A stretch of DNA of 64,000 bases from the NCBI GenBank assembly GCA_016187935.1, contig JACPIU010000026.1, forward strand, positions 248,001-312,000, read 5' to 3'. Of the stretch, positions 54,554 to 63,051 are shown one piece after another (the first letter of the stretch is position 1; each line of letters opens with the position of its first letter). This stretch comes from Bdellovibrio sp. (GTDB lineage: Bacteria; Bdellovibrionota; Bacteriovoracia; Bacteriovoracales; Bacteriovoracaceae). The notes below the pieces were generated by a model that saw only the letters and a program-made list of their open reading frames with translations, ran no database searches and was not told where the DNA came from. Both the position numbers and the translations under genes were made by a program.

Positions 54554-55729
54554 ATGCCAAATAATTTGATTAATTATCTATCTCGGGCCAAGAGAAGTTC
54601 AGATTTTGTAAAACATTCTGTTAAAACCTCTTTTACCGACATTTATTTCGACTCAAAGCAACTAATTATGTCTCCAGGTCCAACGCAGCTTTTTCAATTA
54701 GCTAAGGACGCGATTGGTTCAACGGGATGGATGGCCAATTCAGTGCTTAAGCATTTATTAACACTTTCTTGTCTTCGCAAGGCACCCGATGGAATAAAAG
54801 GCGATCTTGAGGCCCAATTTATTATAAAGAAAGTATCAAAAAATATTCCTTTGGATTCTAAGCGATATCCGCCTGCTAAAATTTTTTCTGCGCTTTATAG
54901 GGAATTGGAATTTTCCTATGTGCACCCCAATCATAAATCTCGCTTGCAATGTCCGAAAATTTTTCCAACCATTGTGTTGGTATCGGGAGTATTGAATGAA
55001 ATTTACAAAACGGCATCTTTTGAGCGTGGAGTGCAAAATGTCGGGAAAAAAAATAATCTAAAGTACATTGTTGCCACAGTCTCGGGAGTCAAAGGGGCCG
55101 ATTTTAATTCCGGCCAGTTAGCAGAGCAATTATTCGAATACCATAAATATAATCCAGATGAGAAATTTTGGTTTTTAACCTACTCTAAGGGAGGGATCGA
55201 TGCCCTTTATTTTCTGCGTGATCACTCTGAATGGTCGCGTAAAAATGTGGTAGGAATTTCAACTTTGGCGACTCCGATATTGGGCTCAAGACATTTAAAC
55301 AGAAGATATATCAAGCTAGCATCAAAATTTAAAAAAAGGGTATCAGAGTTTGGACGTAATTATTTTGGACATGAATTAGATTTTTTTTCTGAGTCCTTTC
55401 AACGCTCGATTTCAACTCATCAGCGAAGTTGGTTTTTCAGGAATTATCACAAACTTCCTAGAAATATATTTTATTCAGCCATGGCACTTAGTTGTAATTG
55501 GTATGAAGGACATATTTATATGATGCTGGCAAAACTTATGTTCCCTAGTGATAGTATTAATGACGGTGTCGTGGATGCTGATTGTGCATTCTTCCCAAAA
55601 TATTTTAATGCAATAAATTTAGGCATTCACAAAGGGCATCATCTCATTGCTGCAAGGTCGAGTTCTTTTTCGCAAGAGGCGTTAATTGAGGCCCATCTCA
55701 TTCTTCTCAAATATTTGTATTTAATTTAG
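54554..55729 (+). CDS. Alpha/beta-hydrolase-like protein
   Basis: 391 aa. FLTYSKGGIDALYFL carries nucleophile S211 in TYSKG, a variant of GxSxG with Thr for the first Gly; STLATPILGSRH follows as in lipases. Late DGVVDADCAFFP and HKGHHL may supply Asp and His. A lipase/esterase function is possible. ATG 54554, divergent from mtnP. It meets mglA convergently (4-nt overlap). Confidence 0.65.
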   Translation: MPNNLINYLSRAKRSSDFVKHSVKTSFTDIYFDSKQLIMSPGPTQLFQLAKDAIGSTGWMANSVLKHLLTLSCLRKAPDGIKGDLEAQFIIKKVSKNIPLDSKRYPPAKIFSALYRELEFSYVHPNHKSRLQCPKIFPTIVLVSGVLNEIYKTASFERGVQNVGKKNNLKYIVATVSGVKGADFNSGQLAEQLFEYHKYNPDEKFWFLTYSKGGIDALYFLRDHSEWSRKNVVGISTLATPILGSRHLNRRYIKLASKFKKRVSEFGRNYFGHELDFFSESFQRSISTHQRSWFFRNYHKLPRNIFYSAMALSCNWYEGHIYMMLAKLMFPSDSINDGVVDADCAFFPKYFNAINLGIHKGHHLIAARSSSFSQEALIEAHLILLKYLYLI

Positions 55730-56313
55730 ACGTTTGAACGCAGATTCATCAGGACAGCTTTAGAAATTGCCTTAAGTGTTTCAAACACTCCGATTCCATC
55801 CTTTGCTACGGCTTCAAAACTTGGAAACTTCAGTTTGTTTAATTGCCTTTCCAATTCTTGCACAGGCATAACATTCGGCAAATCTCGCTTATTCCATTGG
55901 AAAACGAGTGGAATTTTTTTGATATCATATCCTTGTTCATCCAGATTCTTATATAACCCATTGAGACTTTCTTGATTTGCTTCAAGTTTCTCTACTTGTG
56001 AGTCGGCAACAAAGATCAGACCGTCGACGCCACGTAAAACCAGTTTTCGTGAAGCTTCGTAAAAAACCTGTCCAGGTACTGTATAGAGATGAAAGCGTGT
56101 TTTAAATCCACGAATCTCTCCAAGGTCCAGAGGTAAAAAATCAAAAAAAAGTGTTCTTTCATTTTCTGTGTTAAGAGAAATCATTTTGCTTTTATTTTCA
56201 CCTGAGCTTTTTTGATAAATATATTGAATATTGGTTGTTTTTCCGCCAAGGCCTGGCCCATAGTAAACAATTTTGCAGTTTATTTCTTTAGATTGAAAAT
56301 TAACAAACGACAT
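55726..56313 (-). CDS. mglA: MglA-like Ras-type GTPase
   Basis: 195 aa. P-loop GPGLGGKTT (19-27), the PM3 box TVPGQVFYEASRKLVLRG and NKRD (base recognition) match MglA, which controls cell polarity and motility in Myxococcus and Bdellovibrio. It is encoded downstream of a roadblock protein, its likely GAP/partner. Confidence 0.93.
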   Translation of the reverse strand: MSFVNFQSKEINCKIVYYGPGLGGKTTNIQYIYQKSSGENKSKMISLNTENERTLFFDFLPLDLGEIRGFKTRFHLYTVPGQVFYEASRKLVLRGVDGLIFVADSQVEKLEANQESLNGLYKNLDEQGYDIKKIPLVFQWNKRDLPNVMPVQELERQLNKLKFPSFEAVAKDGIGVFETLKAISKAVLMNLRSNV

Positions 56314-56315
56314 AT

Positions 56316-56798
56316 TTAAATTCCTATATTTGAAAAAAGTTTGTTTACTTCATCGTCGCTGATATTTTCAAAGAGAACTGATGAAGTCTTTTTTACAGCA
56401 TTAATGTCGGTAAAATAATCCGAGCCGGCAATTTTATCTCTGAGAATTCGCGCTTGGTTCTTAACTAGACCGGGATTTAAAACCTTACTGTAAACGATCG
56501 CCATAAAATACAAACGAGCTTTTGTTTTAAGTGGTAAGATATGAATACCCGAATCAGAAGAATCAAAGGATAAACGGCTCGTCAGTGAGTCATGTAAATT
56601 GATTTGTTTGGCAAGTTCATTCGAGGCAAGCCAAACACCACTGACGAGTGCCCCGACTGCTAATGCCATCGGATGAGGTTTTTTGGGAAAAAACAAAGTT
56701 CCATCCTCATAAACGATGTAAAGGGTACAAGTATTTTCCAAACCCTGAAAGATGAGTTTGAATTCATTTGCTATAATATGGTTATCATTTTTCATCAT
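56316..56798 (-). CDS. Roadblock/LC7-like protein (possible MglB-type partner)
   Basis: 160 aa. SDSGIHILPLKTKARLYFMAIV, then NPGLVKNQ, resembles the roadblock/LC7 fold of MglB, a GAP for MglA. The pairing with mglA 2 nt downstream supports it. Similarity is modest; it is a candidate only. Confidence 0.6.
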   Translation of the reverse strand: MMKNDNHIIANEFKLIFQGLENTCTLYIVYEDGTLFFPKKPHPMALAVGALVSGVWLASNELAKQINLHDSLTSRLSFDSSDSGIHILPLKTKARLYFMAIVYSKVLNPGLVKNQARILRDKIAGSDYFTDINAVKKTSSVLFENISDDEVNKLFSNIGI

Positions 56799-56803
56799 TA
56801 ATT

Positions 56804-57397
56804 TTAAAATTGTTTGCGGTTTTCCATCGCCTTGGTAATTGTTAAGGCATCCACATATTCAAGGCTTCCCCCCATGGGAAGTCCGAAACCAATTCTTTCA
56901 ACTTTTACCGCTTGAGGGAGTTGGTCGCGAATATAAGAACATGTAGCGTCACCTTCTACGGTACTATTGATGGCCAAGATAACTTCTGAGTAGCTCTGAT
57001 CGGAAATTCTTTTTATGAGAGCATGGATACCAAGTTCATTGGGACCAATCCCCATGAGTGGATTGAGAACGCCATGGATGATATGAAAATGACCACTATA
57101 GGTATGACTTTTTTGAATCGCCAAACAGTCGGTGATGGATTCAACAATGCAAATTTGATGGGTATATCGATGTTTTGATTCTTCACATAAGAGACACTCA
57201 TTATCAGATGCCAAAAACCCACACTTTGGGCACTTAACAACTGATGAAATATTTTGAATTGCTTCCGCGAAATTAGCAATTCTAGATTTCTCCCAATTTA
57301 AAAGGGAAAGGGCAAAACGTGTGGCGGTCTTCTCGCCAATACCTTGGAATGAAGAAAAATGCTTAATGATCTCCTCAAGTTGTTCGGGCATTTTCAT
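56804..57397 (-). CDS. recR: Recombination protein RecR
   Basis: 197 aa. HhH (FQGIGEKTATRFAL), zinc finger CPKCGFLASDNECLLC, Toprim VVESITDCLAI and GLPMGGSLEYVD. RecFOR pathway. Second of dnaX-ybaB-recR. Confidence 0.96.
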   Translation of the reverse strand: MKMPEQLEEIIKHFSSFQGIGEKTATRFALSLLNWEKSRIANFAEAIQNISSVVKCPKCGFLASDNECLLCEESKHRYTHQICIVESITDCLAIQKSHTYSGHFHIIHGVLNPLMGIGPNELGIHALIKRISDQSYSEVILAINSTVEGDATCSYIRDQLPQAVKVERIGFGLPMGGSLEYVDALTITKAMENRKQF

Positions 57398-57409
57398 AGT
57401 GCGAACTAC

Positions 57410-57724
57410 CTAAAATAATCCAGGAATTGACATGCCACCAGTCACTTTTGACATGGCCTGACTGACCATATCTTGCGAATCCTTAATGGCCTGATTTATG
57501 GATGTTTTTAGAAGGTCCTCAAGGGCATCCATATCATTTAAGTCAACACATTCTTTGTTTATTTTGAGACCTAAAATTTGCTGCTTGCCGTTGATTTTTA
57601 TTTTAATCATTCCGCCACCAGAACTCACCTCAATTTCTCGGGTCTCAAGTTCCTTCTGCAAGATTGTCATTTTCTGCTGCATTTGCTGGGCCTGTTTCAA
57701 TAGTTGGTTTAAATTTTTTGTCAT
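57410..57724 (-). CDS. ybaB: YbaB/EbfC nucleoid-associated protein
   Basis: 104 aa with MTKNLNQLLKQAQQMQQKM and VSSGGGMIKIKINGKQQI; DNA-binding dimer family. ATGA overlap with dnaX. Confidence 0.94.
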   Translation of the reverse strand: MTKNLNQLLKQAQQMQQKMTILQKELETREIEVSSGGGMIKIKINGKQQILGLKINKECVDLNDMDALEDLLKTSINQAIKDSQDMVSQAMSKVTGGMSIPGLF

Positions 57725-59310
57725 TTCTTATCTCCATCAATTATCTGTACCTTTTCAATTTTTTTATTAAAGAGTTTCTCAAATTCCTTGACCATAGGAT
57801 TTTGTAAAAACTCCTGCTTTTTGCTATTTTTCTCCGCTTGGGCCACGCTTTCCTTTTCCTGTGCAATTGATCGAAATTCGATATCATCACCGACCATAAC
57901 GGCGCTTAGAGTAATGTTTTCTTTACTGATATTAAAAAATTCTGAAATTAAATCTTTAAATTTGGTCAATGTTTCAGGAGTGCTGAAATGCTCAAAAAAG
58001 ACTTTTGATTCTTTTGCGAAACCATAACGAATATCGATACCATTTTCAGAAAGTATCATTGGCTTTGTGAGGTTTCCTTCCATTAGATTGGTGGCCAAAG
58101 TTCCCATTTTTGATTGAGCATATGATAAAAACTGCTCCCATGTTGGCTTGGGAGCCACTGATTGGGATATCGTCACATCAGGACCGGATTTTTGAGAAGT
58201 GGTAATAACTTGATCCTTGTTGAACAGGATTTCTCTTCTGCGCGTGACTTTTCTGAGAATGATTTCAATAGATTTTTCTGGCCCCGAAGACCGAATGGCC
58301 CAATCTGTATCTTTAACAATGACTTCGTATATCCAAGCTAATTCGGCAAAAGATAAATCATGAAGGTCAAAATGTTTCAGTTTTTCATTGGGAAAAAAGG
58401 ATTGAAAGTCGTCCATTTTTTCGATAGCTGAGAAAATCAATGAAGAGAGCGAAGCCATGAAATTTTTAGGGTTAAAGTTTTCTAAAATAATTTTCCTGTA
58501 AAGTGCAACGACTTCAGTTGTTTTGCCGCTGAAAAGGTAAAGTAGCAATTCCTTCAAAATCGATCCGCGTGCAACACCTAAAGCATTTACTAAAATGTCT
58601 TCGGTAATCTGCCTATTGCCAGAAAGAGTGATAAGTTGCTCGAGGATTGAAAGAGTATCGCGATAACTTCCACGCCCTTGTTCTGCTAATTGCTCAATTA
58701 CAAAATCATTTTCATAAGCAATGCTTTCTTGTTTTCCGACATTGACAAGAAACGTAATCAGTTCAGTTTTAGAAGCCGGTCTGAAATCAAATCGCTGACA
58801 TCGAGACACTACGGTGCCAAGTAATTTATCAGGCTCAGTAGTAGCAAAAATAAACTTTACATGCTGAGGTGGCTCTTCCAGTGTTTTTAAAAGCGCATTA
58901 AAAGCGCTGGCGCTTAACATATGTACTTCATCAATGATGATGATTTTATACTCACCAAAGGTAGGTAAATAGTGAACATTGGTTACTAATTCCCGAATAT
59001 TATCTACGCTATTGTTACTGGCACCATCAATTTCAGATACATCAATTGAAGAGCCGCTTTCAAAATCAAGGCAACCCTGACAAGCATGGCAAGGGTTTCC
59101 ATCCTTCGTTAAGTTCGAGCAGCGTAAGGCCTTGGCCAATAATCGTGCCATAGTCGTCTTGCCTATGCCTCGCGTGCCGGTAAAAAGATAAGCATGTCCC
59201 ACGACTTTGTTGATGAGAGAATTTTTAATGGCGTGAACAATCGGCGCATGGCCATAAATTTCTGCGAATGTTGTAGGCCGCAAGCGGCGCGCTAAAACTT
59301 GATAGCTCAT
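57721..59310 (-). CDS. dnaX: DNA polymerase III subunit gamma/tau
   Basis: About 529 aa from ATG 59310 (the TTG at 59322 gives 533). YQVLARRLRPTTFAEIYG start, P-loop GTRGIGKTT, zinc knuckle CHACQGC, DEVHMLSASAFNALLKTLEEPP and TVVSRCQRFDF. The clamp-loader ATPase. The C-terminal tau region is short. Confidence 0.96.
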   Translation of the reverse strand: MSYQVLARRLRPTTFAEIYGHAPIVHAIKNSLINKVVGHAYLFTGTRGIGKTTMARLLAKALRCSNLTKDGNPCHACQGCLDFESGSSIDVSEIDGASNNSVDNIRELVTNVHYLPTFGEYKIIIIDEVHMLSASAFNALLKTLEEPPQHVKFIFATTEPDKLLGTVVSRCQRFDFRPASKTELITFLVNVGKQESIAYENDFVIEQLAEQGRGSYRDTLSILEQLITLSGNRQITEDILVNALGVARGSILKELLLYLFSGKTTEVVALYRKIILENFNPKNFMASLSSLIFSAIEKMDDFQSFFPNEKLKHFDLHDLSFAELAWIYEVIVKDTDWAIRSSGPEKSIEIILRKVTRRREILFNKDQVITTSQKSGPDVTISQSVAPKPTWEQFLSYAQSKMGTLATNLMEGNLTKPMILSENGIDIRYGFAKESKVFFEHFSTPETLTKFKDLISEFFNISKENITLSAVMVGDDIEFRSIAQEKESVAQAEKNSKKQEFLQNPMVKEFEKLFNKKIEKVQIIDGDKK

Positions 59311-59373
59311 TGTGCAATCCAAACATTAAGAAAGTGAAACTGTAACAAATAAAAGCATGAGATAAAAGAAGAA

Positions 59374-59472
59374 AGGCGGTAGCTGGTGCGAACACAAACA
59401 GGAATCAGATACCGTTGCTTCGTTCCCGACCTGGCGGAGTTCACCTATCCTCTCTTGTCCGACCAACTACCT
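59374..59472 (-). ncRNA. ffs: Signal recognition particle RNA (4.5S-like)
   Basis: On the minus strand GGTAGTTGGT at the 5' end pairs with ACCAGCTACC near the 3' end. Between them lies the SRP domain IV hairpin, CCAGGTCGGGAACGAAGCAACGG, in which GGTC-GGAA-GAAGCA matches the Ffh-binding consensus. Tail CCTTTCTTC. About 97 nt, adjacent to dnaX as often seen. Exact ends approximate. Confidence 0.85.
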
Positions 59473-59477
59473 AGTCG

Positions 59478-59507
59478 TAACTTGGCCGAAAAAAGGTCTA
59501 ATGTCAA
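59478..59507 (-). promoter_or_regulatory. Possible promoter of the SRP RNA
   Basis: Consensus TTGACA on minus (59507-59502) lies 35 nt before the RNA 5' end, with a weak -10 AAGTTA at 18 nt spacing. Confidence 0.4.
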
Positions 59508-59554
59508 AACAGGCTTTTAAAATGCAAAGCATTAATAGAGATGATTAGTAGATT

Positions 59555-59572
59555 AATGGCGGAGAACAAGGG
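59555..59572 (-). repeat. 18-bp direct repeat, tRNA-Ser 3'-end remnant (copy 1)
   Basis: AATGGCGGAGAACAAGGG. Its reverse complement CCCTTGTTCTCCGCCA reads as the 3' end of a tRNA-Ser (T-stem end, acceptor strand GTTCTCC, discriminator G, CCA). Neither flank folds into the rest of a tRNA, so it is a remnant, like an att site. Second copy at 60468-60485. Confidence 0.75.
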
Positions 59573-59685
59573 ATTTTAGTCTGGTATTGCAAACGTCTTT
59601 ATTAAATTGCATGTTAGGAATAGAATCAGCAGTTTGTGCTTTTTTTCCTTTCATCTTCTCTCATGGCTTTTCATTAAGAATCATG

Positions 59686-59696
59686 GAGTGACCAGA
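59686..59696 (+). repeat. 11-bp inner direct repeat flanking the toxin-antitoxin cassette (left)
   Basis: GAGTGACCAGA, repeated exactly at 60416-60426. The pair brackets the toxin-antitoxin genes. Confidence 0.45.
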
Positions 59697-59779
59697 CCAA
59701 AACCAGCATGAGAACCGTATTACCTATTAATATTGATATTACCTACTTACCTTTTTCCAACCGATGTCGAGTTTTAGGG

Positions 59780-60094
59780 TTATGCGGCCAACGCTCGGAT
59801 CACGGCCGAAACCGTCGAGAGTTCAGGATTAAATTCCTTCTTTGGATCAATCAAATCGTAAAGCGTCCGACGCCCAATGCCTGCCTTTTTGGCCACGGCG
59901 ACTTTGTTGACGGTCATAAGGTGGGACATGAGTACTTCGCGAAAAGCATCGAGGTCTCCGGTTCGAATGCACTCCAAGAGGGTTTCTGCGACAAGATGAG
60001 AGTCTTTCAGCTCCCTACTAGCGAACGGCTCGTGAGCCCTCAAGGATTTTGTCGCGAATTTTTTTTGCTTTCCTGATGTCGCGGTCTTGCGCAT
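59780..60094 (-). CDS. HigA-type antitoxin (addiction module antidote family)
   Basis: 104 aa. Family pattern LLECIRTGDLDAF, then VNKVAVAKKAGIGRRTLYDLI (HTH) and NPELSTVSAVIRALA. ATG 60094 has GGAGG 8 nt upstream. Toxin gene precedes and overlaps, the HigBA order. It binds toxin and represses the operon. Confidence 0.88.
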   Translation of the reverse strand: MRKTATSGKQKKFATKSLRAHEPFASRELKDSHLVAETLLECIRTGDLDAFREVLMSHLMTVNKVAVAKKAGIGRRTLYDLIDPKKEFNPELSTVSAVIRALAA

Positions 60095-60323
60095 GTTTAT
60101 TTCCTCCGTATAAGGCGACTACGATTGCGGAGCCCCATAGAAACGAATAGACACGGGTTCCATTGAGCCATCGTAGTTCGATTAGGCCCTCAAAACGCTT
60201 GTGGTTGCCGAAGTGGCCGATCGAAAGCAGGTCAAGTCGAGCCAAGATCTGGGTGCGAATCTTCGGTTGCTGATCATCTAGCCATTCCTCGAATTCGCTA
60301 GTTTTGAGGACTACATATTTCAT
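60018..60323 (-). CDS. HigB/RelE-type toxin (addiction module killer protein)
   Basis: 101 aa from ATG 60323 (an earlier GTG-type frame start at 60368 adds 15 residues). FEEWLDDQQPKIRTQILARLD, GHFGNHKRFEG, ELRWLNGTRVYSF and ALYGGNKHAQDRDIRKAKKI fit the Gp49-like RelE/HigB family, ribosome-dependent mRNases. It overlaps the antitoxin by 77 nt. Confidence 0.88.
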   Translation of the reverse strand: MKYVVLKTSEFEEWLDDQQPKIRTQILARLDLLSIGHFGNHKRFEGLIELRWLNGTRVYSFLWGSAIVVALYGGNKHAQDRDIRKAKKIRDKILEGSRAVR

Positions 60324-60415
60324 CGCTTGTGCCCTGTGCCTCTTGATCAAGTGTACGGCATACCGCACACATTGTCAATGGTTGCGACTTAGGTAACTCG
60401 GTGAGAACGGACCCT

Positions 60416-60426
60416 GAGTGACCAGA
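60416..60426 (+). repeat. 11-bp inner direct repeat flanking the toxin-antitoxin cassette (right)
   Basis: GAGTGACCAGA, exact copy of 59686-59696. Confidence 0.45.
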
Positions 60427-60467
60427 TTCAAAATCGAAAATTAATAGATTCAGATAGATAAGAAGTA

Positions 60468-60485
60468 AATGGCGGAGAACAAGGG
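60468..60485 (-). repeat. 18-bp direct repeat, tRNA-Ser 3'-end remnant (copy 2)
   Basis: AATGGCGGAGAACAAGGG, identical to 59555-59572. The two copies enclose the toxin-antitoxin cassette (913-bp spacing). The downstream side does not continue as a tRNA. Confidence 0.75.
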
Positions 60486-60825
60486 TAACCTAACTCCGCA
60501 AATAATAATGAAACAATTTTAGGATGTTATAGGGAAATTAGCAACTTGCTCCCTTTTTAATCTTCACGGGGTTTCATCGTTTTTAATTCATTCTCATGTT
60601 TGTGTGCGAGCAAATTGCGAGCAATGTGTATTTAGAACAATAAAAAAATACACAGCATCTGACTTAATGAGTATGAAGCGAATTATTTCAGCACTCACGA
60701 AAAGCTATTGTTGTGGAAACTATGTGTTATTCTTATTCAGATAAGGATTTATTCAGTGATTAGCTATGCGGCGTATTGCTGCTGTATAATCACTCGAAAT
60801 GAATTGTTTTTTTGAGGAAAAAATT
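60486..60825. other. Non-coding region before the HEPN-like gene
   Basis: AT-rich. Contains TGCGAGCAA twice at an 11-bp step (60605-60613 and 60616-60624) and TATAAT at 60785-60790, which may be the -10 for the following gene. By eye the first 90 nt resemble the sequence after copy 1 of the 18-bp repeat. Confidence 0.5.
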
Positions 60826-61869
60826 ATGCCCAATCCTAAAGAGGCACCAACTGCGCAAAATTTAGAATCGCTTCGGCTTGGTGTGAACCAAAAGCAGGAC
60901 ACTCTTGCGTGTAAGCAAGAAGCAGCTAATCAGTGCTGTCCGTCTTCCTTTGATTGGACAGGAACTATCGATTCCTTTTCTCATTTTGCATGGCCAATCG
61001 TTGTTTTAATTTTATTTGCCGCCTTACGAGGCAAGCTAGCAAAACTTATTGATCGAATACGATCGGTTAGTGCAGGTAAAGATGGAGTCCAGATTGGTCT
61101 CGTCGAGTTGGCGGCAGCGGTATCTGTTTTGCCACCTGAAGAGCCCATTGTTCGATCAGAAGACTCACCACCCAAAGAGAGTAAATTAGAAAAGAGGGCT
61201 GAGTTTCTACGCACTCTGAAGAAGGAGTCGGTTCGGGATGTAAATACTGCAATAGCAAATGTCATTGAAGCCGCAAAAGGCTCGCCAAAGCTTGGCTTAA
61301 TAACGTTAGCAATTGAGCTTGAACAAGAATTGAAAATCTTGATCGCATCCATGGGATTATTGTCTCAAGTTGGAGGTTTATCACTGAAAGTCATGCTGGA
61401 AAAGCTTGCTGAACGAGGTGCTCTCGCACCAAGTATCACGACATCTATCAAATATTTAGTGGATGCGAGGAATACAGCTGTGCATGGGGGTGAAATCGAG
61501 CCCGCTCAAATTAATTCGATCATCGACATGGGAATTACCATACTCAGGGCTGTGTATTCTATCCCATGTGAAAAGCACGAAGTATTTGAAACTAATATTG
61601 ATCTCTTTTCGGACAAGGACCTCAAGAGTCCGGTTTCGCTTGGGAAAGGACTTATCCTAAAATCAACCACGGCAAGCGGTGTTGGCTTTCGGATCGCAAT
61701 TTATCCAACCACACGAACTCATTTTGTAAAAGGAAGACAGGTGGCTTGGGAATGGAGTTTTGGAAACAAATGGGCGAAGACATGGTATTACGATAAGGAG
61801 TTAAAGGGCCCCAAAGTTGCTTGGGATAGCTCCGCAGAATTTATCGGTCGTCATATACAAGATTTATAA
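60826..61869 (+). CDS. Membrane-anchored HEPN-like protein
   Basis: 347 aa from ATG 60826 (SD GAGG; a non-SD ATG lies at 60799). One span (FAWPIVVLILFAALRG) after about 55 residues, then a soluble helical domain where RNTAVHG gives an Rx4H HEPN motif (R215, H220) in LVDARNTAVHGGEI. HEPN proteins are often RNases in toxin-antitoxin or phage defence. The C-terminal 130 residues are beta-rich and unknown. Function is inference only. Confidence 0.6.
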   Translation: MPNPKEAPTAQNLESLRLGVNQKQDTLACKQEAANQCCPSSFDWTGTIDSFSHFAWPIVVLILFAALRGKLAKLIDRIRSVSAGKDGVQIGLVELAAAVSVLPPEEPIVRSEDSPPKESKLEKRAEFLRTLKKESVRDVNTAIANVIEAAKGSPKLGLITLAIELEQELKILIASMGLLSQVGGLSLKVMLEKLAERGALAPSITTSIKYLVDARNTAVHGGEIEPAQINSIIDMGITILRAVYSIPCEKHEVFETNIDLFSDKDLKSPVSLGKGLILKSTTASGVGFRIAIYPTTRTHFVKGRQVAWEWSFGNKWAKTWYYDKELKGPKVAWDSSAEFIGRHIQDL

Positions 61870-61901
61870 TTTTAGGCTACTGCACCTGACTGATTCCAAA
61901 C

Positions 61902-62981
61902 TCAGATAACATCATCAGTTTTTAATTTAAAACTGTAATTTGCTTTGATTTCAGTGGTGAATCTAACATCAATGCATTTTGCCATCTTATGATTGAACAA
62001 GGTGTAATTTAATCCACTGCCGCTAGAACTCTTGAATACGATGCCATCGTACCCCTTCTGTTTAATGTATTCTGATACAAACTGCGTTGGCAGATAGTCT
62101 AGGTATGAACTTTTTGGGTTGATAGGTTTTGAGATATCTTTACCGAATTCATTTAAAAAATTCTTATATCTATATATCATGGGAAAGCTTTTACCCCATT
62201 TAAATGGCGACCCAATATATTCAGATGTCAACTCGACAAACCTGCATTCGCGGACGATTTTAAATGTGCCTATGCTCACCTCACTCGTGGTGTCTGGTCT
62301 AATTTCAGAAACACATGTTTCAGGATTATCTGATAGATACAAATAAGCAATTCCCTGAGGATTTAGTCTGCCAAATACTGCATCTTTTGGTGGAGGTGGG
62401 CCCATTTTGTTAGTCGTGTAAGGTTTATTTTCTTGTTGAGTCCTCGCCCTGTATAATATCGTGCCGACTTCGACTGCAATCTGGTTGGCTTCGATTATTT
62501 TGTCTATTATTTCATTGGCAAAGGTTTTCGGGGCAAATCTGTTGACGTGCCTGATTTCATAACAAAAATCACTCCACAAATTTGCCTTCGTCGAAAATTC
62601 TTCATACCAATCATCTTCTATGTCAACTGCGTCATTCATGAAATCGTAGAAAGTTCCATCTCTGGGGTCGTCTTCATAGATAGAGGATAAAATGCTCTCT
62701 CCTACACTGGGATCATCAAAAATGCCCCAATCGTGGGTAAGCTTATCCCAGATCATGTTCTCGCTATTGTCTTGCTCCTTTAATATTTCCATCGGATAAA
62801 AATTTGTAATGGCAGTGTAGAGATTTATGACTGGTGTCACTAAGGATTTAAATTCCGTTAGCTCTATGGCCATAACATCTTCTGCGCCACAGAAAGAGCA
62901 TTCATCAATTTGCTCACCCTTCGTTTTAATATGGTCTATCATCCATTCATCTTGAAAACAGTTTATACAACAGTGATTCAT
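61902..62981 (-). CDS. RES-domain protein with zinc-ribbon-like HEPN/RES N-terminal region
   Basis: 359 aa. N-terminal cysteine pairs CCINC and CSFC suggest a zinc ribbon, then a helical HEPN/RES N-terminal region. The C-terminal RES domain has LYRARTQQ, AYLYLSDNPETCVSEIRP and YDGIVFKSSSGSGLNY. RES proteins deplete NAD as toxins in RES-Xre systems. Partner HTH gene lies 70 nt upstream. Confidence 0.8.
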   Translation of the reverse strand: MNHCCINCFQDEWMIDHIKTKGEQIDECSFCGAEDVMAIELTEFKSLVTPVINLYTAITNFYPMEILKEQDNSENMIWDKLTHDWGIFDDPSVGESILSSIYEDDPRDGTFYDFMNDAVDIEDDWYEEFSTKANLWSDFCYEIRHVNRFAPKTFANEIIDKIIEANQIAVEVGTILYRARTQQENKPYTTNKMGPPPPKDAVFGRLNPQGIAYLYLSDNPETCVSEIRPDTTSEVSIGTFKIVRECRFVELTSEYIGSPFKWGKSFPMIYRYKNFLNEFGKDISKPINPKSSYLDYLPTQFVSEYIKQKGYDGIVFKSSSGSGLNYTLFNHKMAKCIDVRFTTEIKANYSFKLKTDDVI

Positions 62982-63051
62982 AATTATGCCTACGAATAAC
63001 TCACAGAGATTGAGTTCGATATAATTAGAAAGGTCAATCCGAGTGACAAAT

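Larger units (their letters stand above)
59473..59779. other. Non-coding left boundary of the island
   Basis: Carries the SRP promoter, an 18-bp tRNA-Ser 3' remnant (59555-59572), an AT-rich stretch with an AGCA-GTTTG-TGCT hairpin followed by T7 near 59630, and the left GAGTGACCAGA repeat. No gene is seen. Confidence 0.6.

Noticed and set aside
59708-60076. 122-codon plus-strand frame opposite the antitoxin
   Set aside because: Antisense to the toxin-antitoxin genes, no SD, arginine-rich shadow composition.
59555-60485. Insertion sequence with terminal repeats
   Set aside because: Repeats are direct, not inverted, and there is no transposase.
60468-60570. Complete tRNA-Ser at copy 2 of the 18-bp repeat
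   Set aside because: Upstream sequence has no T-loop, anticodon arm or D-arm; only the 3' end matches.
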